From positions 1-64,000 of the forward strand of contig CAVJTH010000005.1 in assembly GCA_963652365.1 (NCBI GenBank): a stretch of DNA of 64,000 nucleotides, in the 5' to 3' direction. Below the pieces are notes generated by a model. That model saw only the letters and a list, made by a program, of their open reading frames with translations. It was not told the DNA's origin and searched no databases. Within the stretch, counting starts at the first letter, position 1. Each line of letters starts with the position of its first letter. Source of the DNA: Hallerella sp963652365. GTDB taxonomy: Bacteria > Fibrobacterota > Fibrobacteria > Fibrobacterales > Fibrobacteraceae. Shown here piece after piece: positions 51,381-59,194 of the stretch. Both the position numbers and the translations under genes were made by a program.

Positions 51381-52075
51381 AGCGTCTGCTCTTGATTCTT
51401 TTCCTCGCTGGCGCATCGTTTGCCGTGACGCCTTTTCCGCAGATCAGGCATCACAAGGTGGTGCTTTCCGAGCGTTCCTCGCCCTATCTCCTGGAATCGA
51501 GCTTTGTCCTTTCGGAAAGCGACACGCTCTTGATCGAACCCGGCGTCGAGGTCTTCTTTAGCGGCTACGCAAAGCTCTACTTGCGCGGAACGGTCCGCAT
51601 CGAAGGATCGGCGGAAAAGCCCGTCGCCTTTCTTTCCGCGGATTCGGCGGAATCCTGGAACGGCCTGTATTTTTCGACCGGGGAACGCTACTTTCGCGTG
51701 ACGCACCTGCGCATCGAGAACGCCTTCCGGAATACGGTCATTCGCTCCCGGGGAATTTTCGAGAACGTCGAGTTCGTCAACAACTACTACGGGCTCTGGG
51801 TGGAAAATTCTCCCGGCTTCGAGCTGTCTGGCTGCGACTTTTCCCGCAACCGCTTTGCCCTTTCCGTCGGGGTCGGAACGGTCCGCTTCAGGAACACGAA
51901 GATCCACGACAATGTCTTTGGACTCTACCTTTACCGGGGAACTTCCTTTGACGGCGAAAGCAGGCTGGTCGCGAACAATCTGGAAGCGGACATCCGCAAG
52001 GAATCCGACGAGATGGCCGCCAAGGGACGCAAGGTTTCCAAGAACGTCTGGCAGCGCATCGAGGCCGAATTCTAG
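51377..52075 (+). CDS. Exported right-handed beta-helix protein
   Basis: The 232-residue protein starts at a GTG overlapping the previous stop. A signal peptide (MKRLLLILFLAGASFAV) is followed by short repeating strands such as LYLRGTVRIEGSAEKPV, FRVTHLRIENAFRN, RGIFENVEFVNNYYGLWVEN and LSGCDFSRNRFALSV. This is the ladder of a parallel beta-helix like NosD or pectate-lyase folds. It probably acts in the periplasm or on the surface, possibly binding a polysaccharide. The next gene follows after nine bases. Confidence 0.7.
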   Translation: MKRLLLILFLAGASFAVTPFPQIRHHKVVLSERSSPYLLESSFVLSESDTLLIEPGVEVFFSGYAKLYLRGTVRIEGSAEKPVAFLSADSAESWNGLYFSTGERYFRVTHLRIENAFRNTVIRSRGIFENVEFVNNYYGLWVENSPGFELSGCDFSRNRFALSVGVGTVRFRNTKIHDNVFGLYLYRGTSFDGESRLVANNLEADIRKESDEMAAKGRKVSKNVWQRIEAEF

Positions 52076-52084
52076 AGGTCGGAA

Positions 52085-52975
52085 GTGGAAGAGTCGTTTC
52101 GCAGGGCTATTCGGAAAATGACGGGTTCGAGCTTGCTCGGAACGGGCTTTCGGCTGGACCGCGCTTCGGAACTTTCGAACCTTTCGCAGGCGATGGATGT
52201 CCGCTGGTCTATCGCCCTGAACGAGCATCTGGACGCCGCGGAATCGAGACCGGAAGAAATGATGTCCGGGAGCGAAATGATTTCGAACGGTTCGCATGCC
52301 TGGAAACTCGCCGCGGAGGATTTCCCGGTCATTCTCGACGAATATCGGCTCAAGTTTCGGGAGTTCCGGTTCAAGTGGATGCAGCGGTTCGCCACGGACG
52401 AAATGACCCGGATGCTCTCGCAGAACCAGTATATTCTGCAGGGCGAAGACGGCTGGTTCTTTTCCGCCAACGCGGAGAAGCTTCGCAACCTCTACTTCTC
52501 CACGATTCACCTGATGGTGGGCGACGCCGAAAAGCTTCTGGTAAACCTTTCCGGCCGCGTGGAACACATCCAGGACAAGCTGTCGAAAATGTGGTATCGG
52601 GAAAGCGCCCTTGATGCGGTGTCCAAGATCTTGCCGTCGCTCGAAGCGGCACTCCGCGCTAGCGAATATTCCCTGACATCGCGCTTGCGCGCTTCGCTTG
52701 CGGGCATCGCCCGAAAGCGCTTCATGGCGGAATTCAAGCCACCCCGCGAAAAAAAGTGCTTTCCGTCCGCGCGGTCCTGCGCAAAGAATCTGGGCGCGAA
52801 CAGTTCGAACATCGCCTACGAAAACGCGTTTCTCGCCTTTACGGATGACTTCTGCGACTATGCGGAAGGCGTCACGCTCTATATCGGAAAATGGTATTCG
52901 GAAAAATGGCTCCTGTATCTGCGCGGATTTTCTCGCGGACAGCTGGATCTTTTTACCCATAAAACCACGGAGTAA
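52085..52975 (+). CDS. Helical protein of unknown function preceding the ZorA-like channel
   Basis: The 296-residue protein starts at a GTG (GAGG upstream), with an internal ATG at 52118 as alternative. No signal peptide or transmembrane helix is seen, and it is probably all-alpha and cytoplasmic. It is rich in Arg and Trp near its end (GKWYSEKWLLYLRGFSRGQ). No family is recognised. It ends two bases before the MotA-like gene, so stoichiometric production with it is likely. Its position, flanking a ZorA/ZorB-like pair, is where accessory Zorya genes sit. Homology to any Zor accessory protein is not established. Confidence 0.65.
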   Translation: MEESFRRAIRKMTGSSLLGTGFRLDRASELSNLSQAMDVRWSIALNEHLDAAESRPEEMMSGSEMISNGSHAWKLAAEDFPVILDEYRLKFREFRFKWMQRFATDEMTRMLSQNQYILQGEDGWFFSANAEKLRNLYFSTIHLMVGDAEKLLVNLSGRVEHIQDKLSKMWYRESALDAVSKILPSLEAALRASEYSLTSRLRASLAGIARKRFMAEFKPPREKKCFPSARSCAKNLGANSSNIAYENAFLAFTDDFCDYAEGVTLYIGKWYSEKWLLYLRGFSRGQLDLFTHKTTE

Positions 52976-52977
52976 GA

Positions 52978-54762
52978 ATGAAGAAATCTCTTTGGACGTT
53001 GCTTGTTGCCTTGATCGGGGCGGTGGTCCTTGTCTCCGGGGCGTTCTATTTTGGCGCGCCTCTCTTTGGCTGGCTCATCATGGTCGCCATTTTCGCCATC
53101 TATCTTCTCTCTGCCTGGAACGTGTTCCGCGCCATTTGCCAGATTGCCGGGGAACGCGAACTCGCCGCCAGGTACGCTTCGCTCTATGAATCGGGAAGTT
53201 CGCCTTCGGATGCGGAAGTCGAAGGCGCCGGCGGCCTGAACGGGAGAATCCGGTTCTTGCGTTCCCTGTCTGCGCGAAAGGTTCTTTTCCAGGTCCAGGA
53301 CCTGCCGTTTCTCAAGACGACCTGGGCCGCCGAGGAAGAATGTTCCGTGAAAAGCGGAGGCGGGGTTGTCGTCCTGCTCGGTCTCATGGGAACCTTTTTC
53401 GGCCTGATGCTTTCGATCAATGCGGCGGGAAGCGCCATCGATTCCAGCGCGACTTCGGAAACGACGCTCGGCATCATCCAGAACATCTTTTCGAGCATGA
53501 AGGGAATCTTCGGATCGTCTCTCTGCGGTCTCTTTGCCGCGCTGATCCTGAACGCCATCCATTCCCTGTACGAAGCGGACCGGGAAGCCTGGATTTCCGA
53601 ACTGGACCGATTCACCCTGCTCTACCTGGTGCCTAGGAGCGGATCCGCGGAAAACGCCCTCGCCAGGGAAATTCGCGAGCTCGCGAGCTCGCTCAAAGGC
53701 GCGGAAACCGTGCGCTCTGCCGAATTCCGGGAAATGCTCGACGCTTCGAAGTCTGCGGACGATGCGCGCTTTGCCGCAGTGGAAAGAGGCCTTTCCGAAA
53801 TGCAGTCGTCTCTTGCCGAAAATCTTTTGAAAGTCGGCGAGGAAACGCTCCGGCGCCTTTCGGAATCGCAGAATGTCGCGCTCGACGGAATGCGGACCGT
53901 GGTGCAGAAAATGTCGGAGGATTTTTCCCTTGCCGGGAAAAATGCCGCAACGTCCCTGCTTGAATCCGGAACCGTGGTGACGGAAAAGCTCCGCGATTCG
54001 CTCTCCGCGGTGACCGGCGGGCTTTCCGAGGAAATGCAGAAGCTGTCTTCGAGCGTCCAGTCGATTGAATCCGGCGTGGTGAACGGGCTCGAAAAGGAAA
54101 TCTCGAATCTTTCCACAAACGTGGCGTCGTCGATTTCGAACCACCTGGATCTCCAGATGCGGGATTCCGGCGAACGCTGGGACCGCTTCATGGACGCCCT
54201 CAAGGCTTCGACGGAAAAGGTCGCCGAAGCGGAACAGAAGGGACTCGAAATCTTGCGGACCGTGGCCGAAGAGGTCGCCGCCAAGGCGAATTCGTCAACG
54301 GTCGGGCTTTCCGATTCCGTTTCCCGCGAAATCGAGAGCCTCTCGCAAAAGGTCCAGGCTTCGTTTTCGGAACTGGCGCGTTCTTCGGAATCCCTCGTCA
54401 CGTCGCAGCAGTCGCTCGTTTCGGGCATCGATTCCCGCATCGCCCGTGAAAGCGAGTCCGCGGATGCGCTTTCCTCGAATGTCGCCGAAGCGGCAAGGCT
54501 CATGCGCGTCAACCAGTCGGAACTTTCGGCCAATCTCGAAATGTTCGGCAAGGGAATCGAAACGGTACTTTCGAAGCTCTCCGGCGACGTTCCCGAACGC
54601 GAAAACGAGCAGAACTTTATCGAGCGGCTAAACTCCGCGCTGCAGTCGTTCGAAGAACGCTCGGGCGAGGTCCTTCTCGAAAACGCCTTGAAAACGCAGG
54701 AAATCCTGCTCGAAATCCTGGACCAGGTTCAGAAGGCTCCCGCAAAGCCGAAGGCGGAATAG
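52978..54762 (+). CDS. MotA/TolQ/ExbB-family channel with long coiled tail (ZorA-like)
   Basis: The 594-residue protein has four predicted transmembrane helices (about 5-25, 29-50, 128-148, 177-197). The last two carry VVVLLGLMGTFFGLMLSI and IFGSSLCGLFAALILNAI, the MotA/ExbB proton-channel core. Residues about 200-594 form a long helical tail full of heptad-like Ser/Leu/Glu repeats (SISNHL, LSDSVSREIESLSQKVQ), far longer than in MotA, TolQ or ExbB. A long intracellular tail is the defining feature of ZorA in Zorya anti-phage systems. The MotB/OmpA partner follows after three bases. Alternative roles are an energiser for surface motility or transport. Confidence 0.8.
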   Translation: MKKSLWTLLVALIGAVVLVSGAFYFGAPLFGWLIMVAIFAIYLLSAWNVFRAICQIAGERELAARYASLYESGSSPSDAEVEGAGGLNGRIRFLRSLSARKVLFQVQDLPFLKTTWAAEEECSVKSGGGVVVLLGLMGTFFGLMLSINAAGSAIDSSATSETTLGIIQNIFSSMKGIFGSSLCGLFAALILNAIHSLYEADREAWISELDRFTLLYLVPRSGSAENALAREIRELASSLKGAETVRSAEFREMLDASKSADDARFAAVERGLSEMQSSLAENLLKVGEETLRRLSESQNVALDGMRTVVQKMSEDFSLAGKNAATSLLESGTVVTEKLRDSLSAVTGGLSEEMQKLSSSVQSIESGVVNGLEKEISNLSTNVASSISNHLDLQMRDSGERWDRFMDALKASTEKVAEAEQKGLEILRTVAEEVAAKANSSTVGLSDSVSREIESLSQKVQASFSELARSSESLVTSQQSLVSGIDSRIARESESADALSSNVAEAARLMRVNQSELSANLEMFGKGIETVLSKLSGDVPERENEQNFIERLNSALQSFEERSGEVLLENALKTQEILLEILDQVQKAPAKPKAE

Positions 54763-54765
54763 TCC

Positions 54766-55416
54766 ATGGCGAAACGTCGCGAAGAAAGCCACTGGCTTGT
54801 TTTTACGGACCTGACAGCCGGTCTCCTGTCTCTCTTCATTCTCGCCTTTGTCGCCATGACGACGATGAAGGAAAAGAAGGCGGAAGCGCTGACCCGTACG
54901 GAGCAGGAAGTCGTCAGCTGCCAGGAGGAAATGCGCCGGGTCGCGAAGGAAAGAAACGCGCTTCTTTCGCAAAGCCTCAAGTCTTCTCTCGAAAAGGGAA
55001 TCATCGCTCTCGAAAACGGAAACATCCTGATCCAGGCTTCGCTGCTCTTTCCGCGGAACGGGGCGGACCTGACTGCCGAGGGAATCTCCTACATCAAGTC
55101 GATAGGCAAGGGATTGCAGGACGTTCTCGATACGGGCGACGCGATTATGGTTTCCGGATTTACGGATGACACGCCGACGAATTCTCCGACCTACACGAAC
55201 TGGAACCTTTCGACGGAACGCGCCGTCAATGTGGTGAAGACGCTTATCGACCAGGGATTTTCGCCCGAACGACTCTTTGCCGCTGGATTCGGGGAGTTCC
55301 ATCCGAGAGTGCCGAACACGAGCGAAGAGAATCGGCAGCGGAACCGTCGCGTGGAAATCGGGATTACGCCGATTCGCAAGTCGAGCAGCGAACCCGTCGG
55401 AGAGGCGAAGCGATGA
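54766..55416 (+). CDS. MotB/OmpA-type stator protein (ZorB-like)
   Basis: The 216-residue protein has a basic N-terminus and one transmembrane helix (about 11-31). The helix begins FTDLTAGLLSLFILAF, with Asp15 at the place of the proton-carrying Asp of MotB and ZorB. A short coiled linker leads to an OmpA peptidoglycan-binding domain (about 85-205) with MotB-like SGFTDDTPT, NWNLSTERAVNVV and NRQRNRRVEIGI. With the channel gene three bases upstream it should form a peptidoglycan-anchored ion-driven stator. It overlaps the next gene by four bases. Confidence 0.85.
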   Translation: MAKRREESHWLVFTDLTAGLLSLFILAFVAMTTMKEKKAEALTRTEQEVVSCQEEMRRVAKERNALLSQSLKSSLEKGIIALENGNILIQASLLFPRNGADLTAEGISYIKSIGKGLQDVLDTGDAIMVSGFTDDTPTNSPTYTNWNLSTERAVNVVKTLIDQGFSPERLFAAGFGEFHPRVPNTSEENRQRNRRVEIGITPIRKSSSEPVGEAKR

Positions 55417-56096
55417 ACGGATCGCTCGAAGCCGAATACGGTTCGGTAAGGAATCGGGTCGATGCGCTCCGCAAGAAGGATCGCTTGCCGTTTTGGCGTC
55501 TTGTCTTTGCCGACTATCTGCTGTCGCGGATTGCCGACTACCTGACGCTCCGCGAGGACGCCGAGGCTTCCGAAACGATCGTACGGCTGAACCGCTGGGT
55601 AGATTCGCACGAACGGGAACTCTCCCTGTCGGAAAAGCCACGGGAAATCCATGTCTCGCTGTGGAACAGGAAATCCCTGGAAAGGGAAGTCGCCGAATTC
55701 CAGAAGAAGCTTTCGTCCAAGAAGTATCTGATTCCCGTCGCGGAACGCATTTCGTTTACGAGCAACATCGAAAAGGCAGAGAAGCTTATCGAGGCAGGCG
55801 ATTTCGACAGCGCCTATTCCGAACTGTTCGCCCTGCGATCGCAGCTGGTTTCCCGTCTGCACCGTTCTTACCGGGCTCGCGCCGCCATGATGCTTTACGG
55901 CAATCACCAGACAGGCTTTGGACATTCTCCGACGGGAACGGTCGTGGGTCCTTACAATGCGGAACATACCCTGGAAAACGCGCTTTCCCTGGTCGGCGAG
56001 CGCGACGCGATCTGGGTCGAGGATTTTCTGGAACTCTACAGCGACATCTCGAAAATCGCGGAACGTCTGGCACCGGCAGAGCGCAAGCATCGCTAG
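55413..56096 (+). CDS. Helical protein of unknown function following the ZorB-like stator
   Basis: The 227-residue protein is translationally coupled to the stator gene (ATGA overlap). It is predicted all-alpha, with charged helices (KSLEREVAEFQKKLSSKKY, NIEKAEKLIEAGDFDSAY) and a loop containing GNHQTGFGHSPTGTVVG. No signal or membrane segment is seen, so it is probably cytoplasmic. No known family is recognised and no nuclease, helicase or protease motif is visible. It is the last gene of the operon. If the system is defensive, this and the 296-residue protein are the only candidates for effector or regulator. Confidence 0.65.
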   Translation: MNGSLEAEYGSVRNRVDALRKKDRLPFWRLVFADYLLSRIADYLTLREDAEASETIVRLNRWVDSHERELSLSEKPREIHVSLWNRKSLEREVAEFQKKLSSKKYLIPVAERISFTSNIEKAEKLIEAGDFDSAYSELFALRSQLVSRLHRSYRARAAMMLYGNHQTGFGHSPTGTVVGPYNAEHTLENALSLVGERDAIWVEDFLELYSDISKIAERLAPAERKHR

Positions 56097-56102
56097 GACC
56101 AT

Positions 56103-56119
56103 ATACCCCATCGGGGTAT
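56103..56119. promoter_or_regulatory. CsoR-type operator
   Basis: ATACCCC-ATC-GGGGTAT is a perfect inverted repeat of seven-base arms. It matches the G-tract palindromes bound by copper-sensing CsoR repressors. It lies just upstream of the TATATTTG element, so bound CsoR would block RNA polymerase. It is the only such palindrome noticed in the window. Confidence 0.8.
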
Positions 56120-56126
56120 TTTTTAG

Positions 56127-56178
56127 TATATTTGACGCGAACCGCCTCTCGGACAGAGGCGAAAAGAAGAGGTTCGCT
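56127..56178 (+). promoter_or_regulatory. csoR promoter element and structured leader
   Basis: TATATTTG at 56127-56134 is the likely promoter core. The following leader can fold into a two-part hairpin. An outer stem pairs GCGAACC (56137-56143) with GGTTCGC (56171-56177). An inner stem pairs GCCTCT (56144-56149) with AGAGGC (56155-56160). The Shine-Dalgarno AAGAGG (56167-56172) partly enters the outer stem one base before the ATG, which could reduce csoR translation. Confidence 0.55.
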
Positions 56179-56487
56179 ATGGTTGGCAAGGCTTGCGACT
56201 GCCGCAACTGCAAGATAAAGCATCGCGACGAAGCGGAAATCCGACAGCTGGTTTCCCGGCTGAATCGGGTCGAAGGACAAATCAAGGGCATTCGGGGAAT
56301 GCTTGAAAAGGACGCCTATTGCACGGACATCCTGGTCCAGGTTTCGGCGGCGAACGCGGCGCTCAACGCTTTCAACAAGATGCTTCTCGCGACGCACATC
56401 CGGACTTGCGTGGCGCGGCATGTGCGCGAAGGCGACGATTCGGTCATCGACGAGCTTGTCGAAATTCTTCCCAAACTGATGAAATAA
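56179..56487 (+). CDS. csoR: Copper-sensing transcriptional repressor of the CsoR/RcnR family
   Basis: The 102-residue all-helical regulator carries the Cu(I) ligand set Cys48, His73 and Cys77, with spacing of 25 and 4 residues exactly as in Mycobacterium CsoR, plus the family start VSRLNRVEGQIKGIRGML. It should release its operator when it binds Cu(I), turning on the downstream copper genes. The N-terminus carries an extra CDCRNC cluster (Cys6, Cys8, Cys11) not found in typical CsoR. It is the first gene of the copper operon, and its operator lies about 60 bases upstream. Confidence 0.93.
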   Translation: MVGKACDCRNCKIKHRDEAEIRQLVSRLNRVEGQIKGIRGMLEKDAYCTDILVQVSAANAALNAFNKMLLATHIRTCVARHVREGDDSVIDELVEILPKLMK

Positions 56488-56502
56488 GCCAAGGAGCTTA
56501 CG

Positions 56503-56868
56503 ATGTTAAACGTTATCATCATTCTGCTTATTCTCGCGGCGATCGTTTTCGCTGTCCGTTCATCGATCCTGCATTTCAAGGGACAGGGCTCCTGTTGCGG
56601 TGGCGGCGGCGGCGAATCGAACGCGACGGAAAAGACGCTCGAAGGAAACGTCGTCTGCGAAAAGACGATAGCCGTCGAAGGAATGGTCTGCAAGAATTGT
56701 GCTGCGCACGTGCAGAACGCGCTGAATTCTCTAGAAGGCGTCTCCGCCAAGGTGAACCTGAAGAAGGCCGAAGCCCGGATCCGTGCGGTTCGGAACGTTT
56801 CGGACGAGGAAATCCGGAAGACGCTTTCCGACGAAGGGTATGGCGTCGGGAAAATCGTGGACCGTTAA
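56503..56868 (+). CDS. Membrane-anchored heavy-metal-associated (HMA) domain protein
   Basis: The 121-residue protein has one N-terminal transmembrane helix (about 3-19), a Gly/Cys linker (GSCCGGGGG), then a single HMA domain (about 52-118) with the copper site GMVCKNCAAHV. It resembles a CopZ-type copper chaperone tethered to the membrane. It lies between csoR and copA (15 bases on each side) and probably hands Cu(I) to CopA. The exposed CysCys in the linker could be an extra ligand. Confidence 0.85.
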   Translation: MLNVIIILLILAAIVFAVRSSILHFKGQGSCCGGGGGESNATEKTLEGNVVCEKTIAVEGMVCKNCAAHVQNALNSLEGVSAKVNLKKAEARIRAVRNVSDEEIRKTLSDEGYGVGKIVDR

Positions 56869-56883
56869 GTTCTCGGAGAAAAG

Positions 56884-59103
56884 ATGAAAAAGTTTCGCGT
56901 CATCGGAATGTCGTGTGCCGCCTGTGTCGCCCGTGTCGAAAAATCCGTCCGGAATGTTTCCGGCGTGTCGTCCTGCTCGGCGAGCCTTCTTGCGAACAGC
57001 CTGCTTGTCGAAGGAAACTTCGAAATTTCGGATGTCGTGAGCGCTGTCGAAAAGGCGGGCTATGGAGCGTCTCTCTGGGAAGACGCACCTTCGGGAGGCG
57101 ACCCGGAACAGGACTTGCTTCTTGACAGGGAGTCGCCTCTTCTCTGGAAGCGCTTCGCCACTTCGGTAGGCTTTCTTTTGGTTCTGCTTTACTTCAGCAT
57201 GGCGAATCCGCTTTTGGGAATGCCGCTTCCGCGCTGCTTTGACCGGTATGCGCTTCTGGGCGGAATCGTGCAGATGGTTCTTGCGCTGATCGTTCTCTTC
57301 GTCAACCGGAAATTTTTCGTAAGCGGCTTTCGGGCTCTCGTTCACGGTGGACCGAACATGGACACGCTGGTTTCCCTAGGGGCTGGCGCTTCGTTTGTGT
57401 ACAGCTTCGCGATGCTTTTCTTTTCGGACGGCAAGTCTCTCTACTTCGAAACGTCGGCGATGATCGTTACGCTGATCACCCTGGGAAAATGCCTGGAATC
57501 CATGTCGAAGGGTCGGACGACGGACGCGTTGAAAAGCCTGGTGAAGCTCACGCCCAAGACGGCAACAGTGATTCGGGATGGCGTCGAAACCGTGCTCGAG
57601 GCGTCTCGGGTGAAGGAAGGGGACGTCTTTATCGTAAAGCCCGGCGAAAGCGTTCCCGTTGACGGCGTGGTTCTGGAAGGTGCGTCCGCAGTCGATGAAT
57701 CCGCGCTTTCCGGCGAGAGCATCCCGGTCGATAAGGAAGCGAATTCTCCTGTCAGCGCGGCGACGCTCAACCAGAACGGCTTTTTAAAATGCAGGGCCGT
57801 TCGGGTCGGGCGCGACACGACGCTTTCCAGGATCATCCAGATGGTGAGCGAAGCCTCGGCGACCAAGGCCCCGATCGAAAAGATAGCGGACCGGGTTTCC
57901 GGAGTCTTTGTGCCGTCTGTCATCCTCGTTTCGATTGTGACATTTTCTGTCTGGAAACTCCTCGGCGCCGATTTTTCGTTTGCGCTTTCCCATGCGATCG
58001 CCGTCCTGGTCGTGAGCTGTCCGTGCGCGCTTGGCCTTGCGACGCCTGTCGCCATCATGGTCGGAATGGGCAAGGGAGCGAAAAACGGAATTCTCTTCAA
58101 GACGGGAACCGCCTTGGAAGAAGCGGGGCGAATTCGGATCGTGGCGCTGGACAAGACGGGAACGATTACGCGTGGAAAGCCGGTCGTGACGGATATCGTT
58201 CCTTGCGAAATGTCGCGGGAAAGTTTCTTGAAGCTTGCCGCGTCAATTGAAATGCGGAGCGAACATCCGCTGGCAAGGGCAATTCTCGCCAAGGCGGAGG
58301 AGCTTTCGATCGATATCCTGGAACCGGAATCCTGCACGGCGAAGTCCGGGCTGGGAGTCGAGGCTCGTGTCGCGGGCAAGAGTGCGTTTGCCGGAAATCT
58401 GGACTTTATCCGTTCCCGGGTTCCGCTGGATTCTTCCGTGGAGGCTTCGCTTGCGAAATTCGCCGACGAGGGAAAGACCCCGATTCTCTTTGCGAGCGAA
58501 AGCGCCTTTCTCGGAATCATCGCCGTTGCGGACGAACTGAAGGCCGACAGCGCCTCTGCGATTTCCGAACTGAAGAAAATGGGGCTCCATACGGTGATGC
58601 TCTCGGGAGACAACCCGAGAACCGCTTCGGCGGTAGCCCAGAAGGCCGGAGTCGATGAAGTCGTCGCCGGGATTCTTCCGGGAGAGAAGGCAAGCGAAAT
58701 TCGCCGTTTGCAGGAGCGGGGAACGGTCGCGATGGTCGGGGACGGCATCAACGATGCGCCCGCGCTCGTACAGGCAAATGTCGGCATGGCGATTGGAGCA
58801 GGAACGGACGTGGCGATCGATGCGGCGGATATCGTCCTTGTCAACAGCAGCCTGGAAGATGTCACGGCAGCGATCCGCTTGAGCCGAGCGACCCTCTGGA
58901 ACATTCGGGAAAACCTTTTCTGGGCGTTCTTCTACAATGTCGCCCTGATGCCGCTTGCCGCCGGAGTCTATTATTCCATCAACGGCTGGTCCATGCATCC
59001 GGTGCTCGGCGCCTGCGCAATGAGCCTTTCGAGCTTTTGCGTCGTGATGAACGCGCTGCGGTTGAATTTCAAGCGGATTCGCCCGGAACGCAGGAAAGTC
59101 TAG
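56884..59103 (+). CDS. copA: Copper-exporting P1B-type ATPase
   Basis: CopA pumps Cu(I) out of the cytoplasm. The 739-residue protein has one N-terminal HMA domain with GMSCAACVARV, eight predicted helices, the actuator motif LSGES, the ion-binding VVSCPCALGL (Cys379 and Cys381), the phosphorylated Asp423 in DKTGT, a SEHPLA motif binding ATP adenine, and GDGINDAPAL. CPC plus CxxC is typical of Cu(I) exporters. It is the third gene of the CsoR-controlled operon and ends before a bidirectional terminator. Confidence 0.95.
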   Translation: MKKFRVIGMSCAACVARVEKSVRNVSGVSSCSASLLANSLLVEGNFEISDVVSAVEKAGYGASLWEDAPSGGDPEQDLLLDRESPLLWKRFATSVGFLLVLLYFSMANPLLGMPLPRCFDRYALLGGIVQMVLALIVLFVNRKFFVSGFRALVHGGPNMDTLVSLGAGASFVYSFAMLFFSDGKSLYFETSAMIVTLITLGKCLESMSKGRTTDALKSLVKLTPKTATVIRDGVETVLEASRVKEGDVFIVKPGESVPVDGVVLEGASAVDESALSGESIPVDKEANSPVSAATLNQNGFLKCRAVRVGRDTTLSRIIQMVSEASATKAPIEKIADRVSGVFVPSVILVSIVTFSVWKLLGADFSFALSHAIAVLVVSCPCALGLATPVAIMVGMGKGAKNGILFKTGTALEEAGRIRIVALDKTGTITRGKPVVTDIVPCEMSRESFLKLAASIEMRSEHPLARAILAKAEELSIDILEPESCTAKSGLGVEARVAGKSAFAGNLDFIRSRVPLDSSVEASLAKFADEGKTPILFASESAFLGIIAVADELKADSASAISELKKMGLHTVMLSGDNPRTASAVAQKAGVDEVVAGILPGEKASEIRRLQERGTVAMVGDGINDAPALVQANVGMAIGAGTDVAIDAADIVLVNSSLEDVTAAIRLSRATLWNIRENLFWAFFYNVALMPLAAGVYYSINGWSMHPVLGACAMSLSSFCVVMNALRLNFKRIRPERRKV

Positions 59104-59156
59104 ATGGAAAAACGCGAAGAACATCTGGTTGAAAGGGAACTTTCGCTAGAAACAAG

Positions 59157-59188
59157 AAACGCTCGAAAGCTTCGGGCGTTTTCGTTTT
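59157..59188. terminator. Terminator between copA and argH
   Basis: AAACGCTCGAA (59157-59167) pairs with TTCGGGCGTTT (59171-59181) with one G-U pair and a three-base loop. The T tract reaches 59189 on the plus strand. The mirrored A tract makes it usable for argH too. The rest of the 91-base gap holds nothing else. Confidence 0.8.
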
Positions 59189-59194
59189 TGGCAA

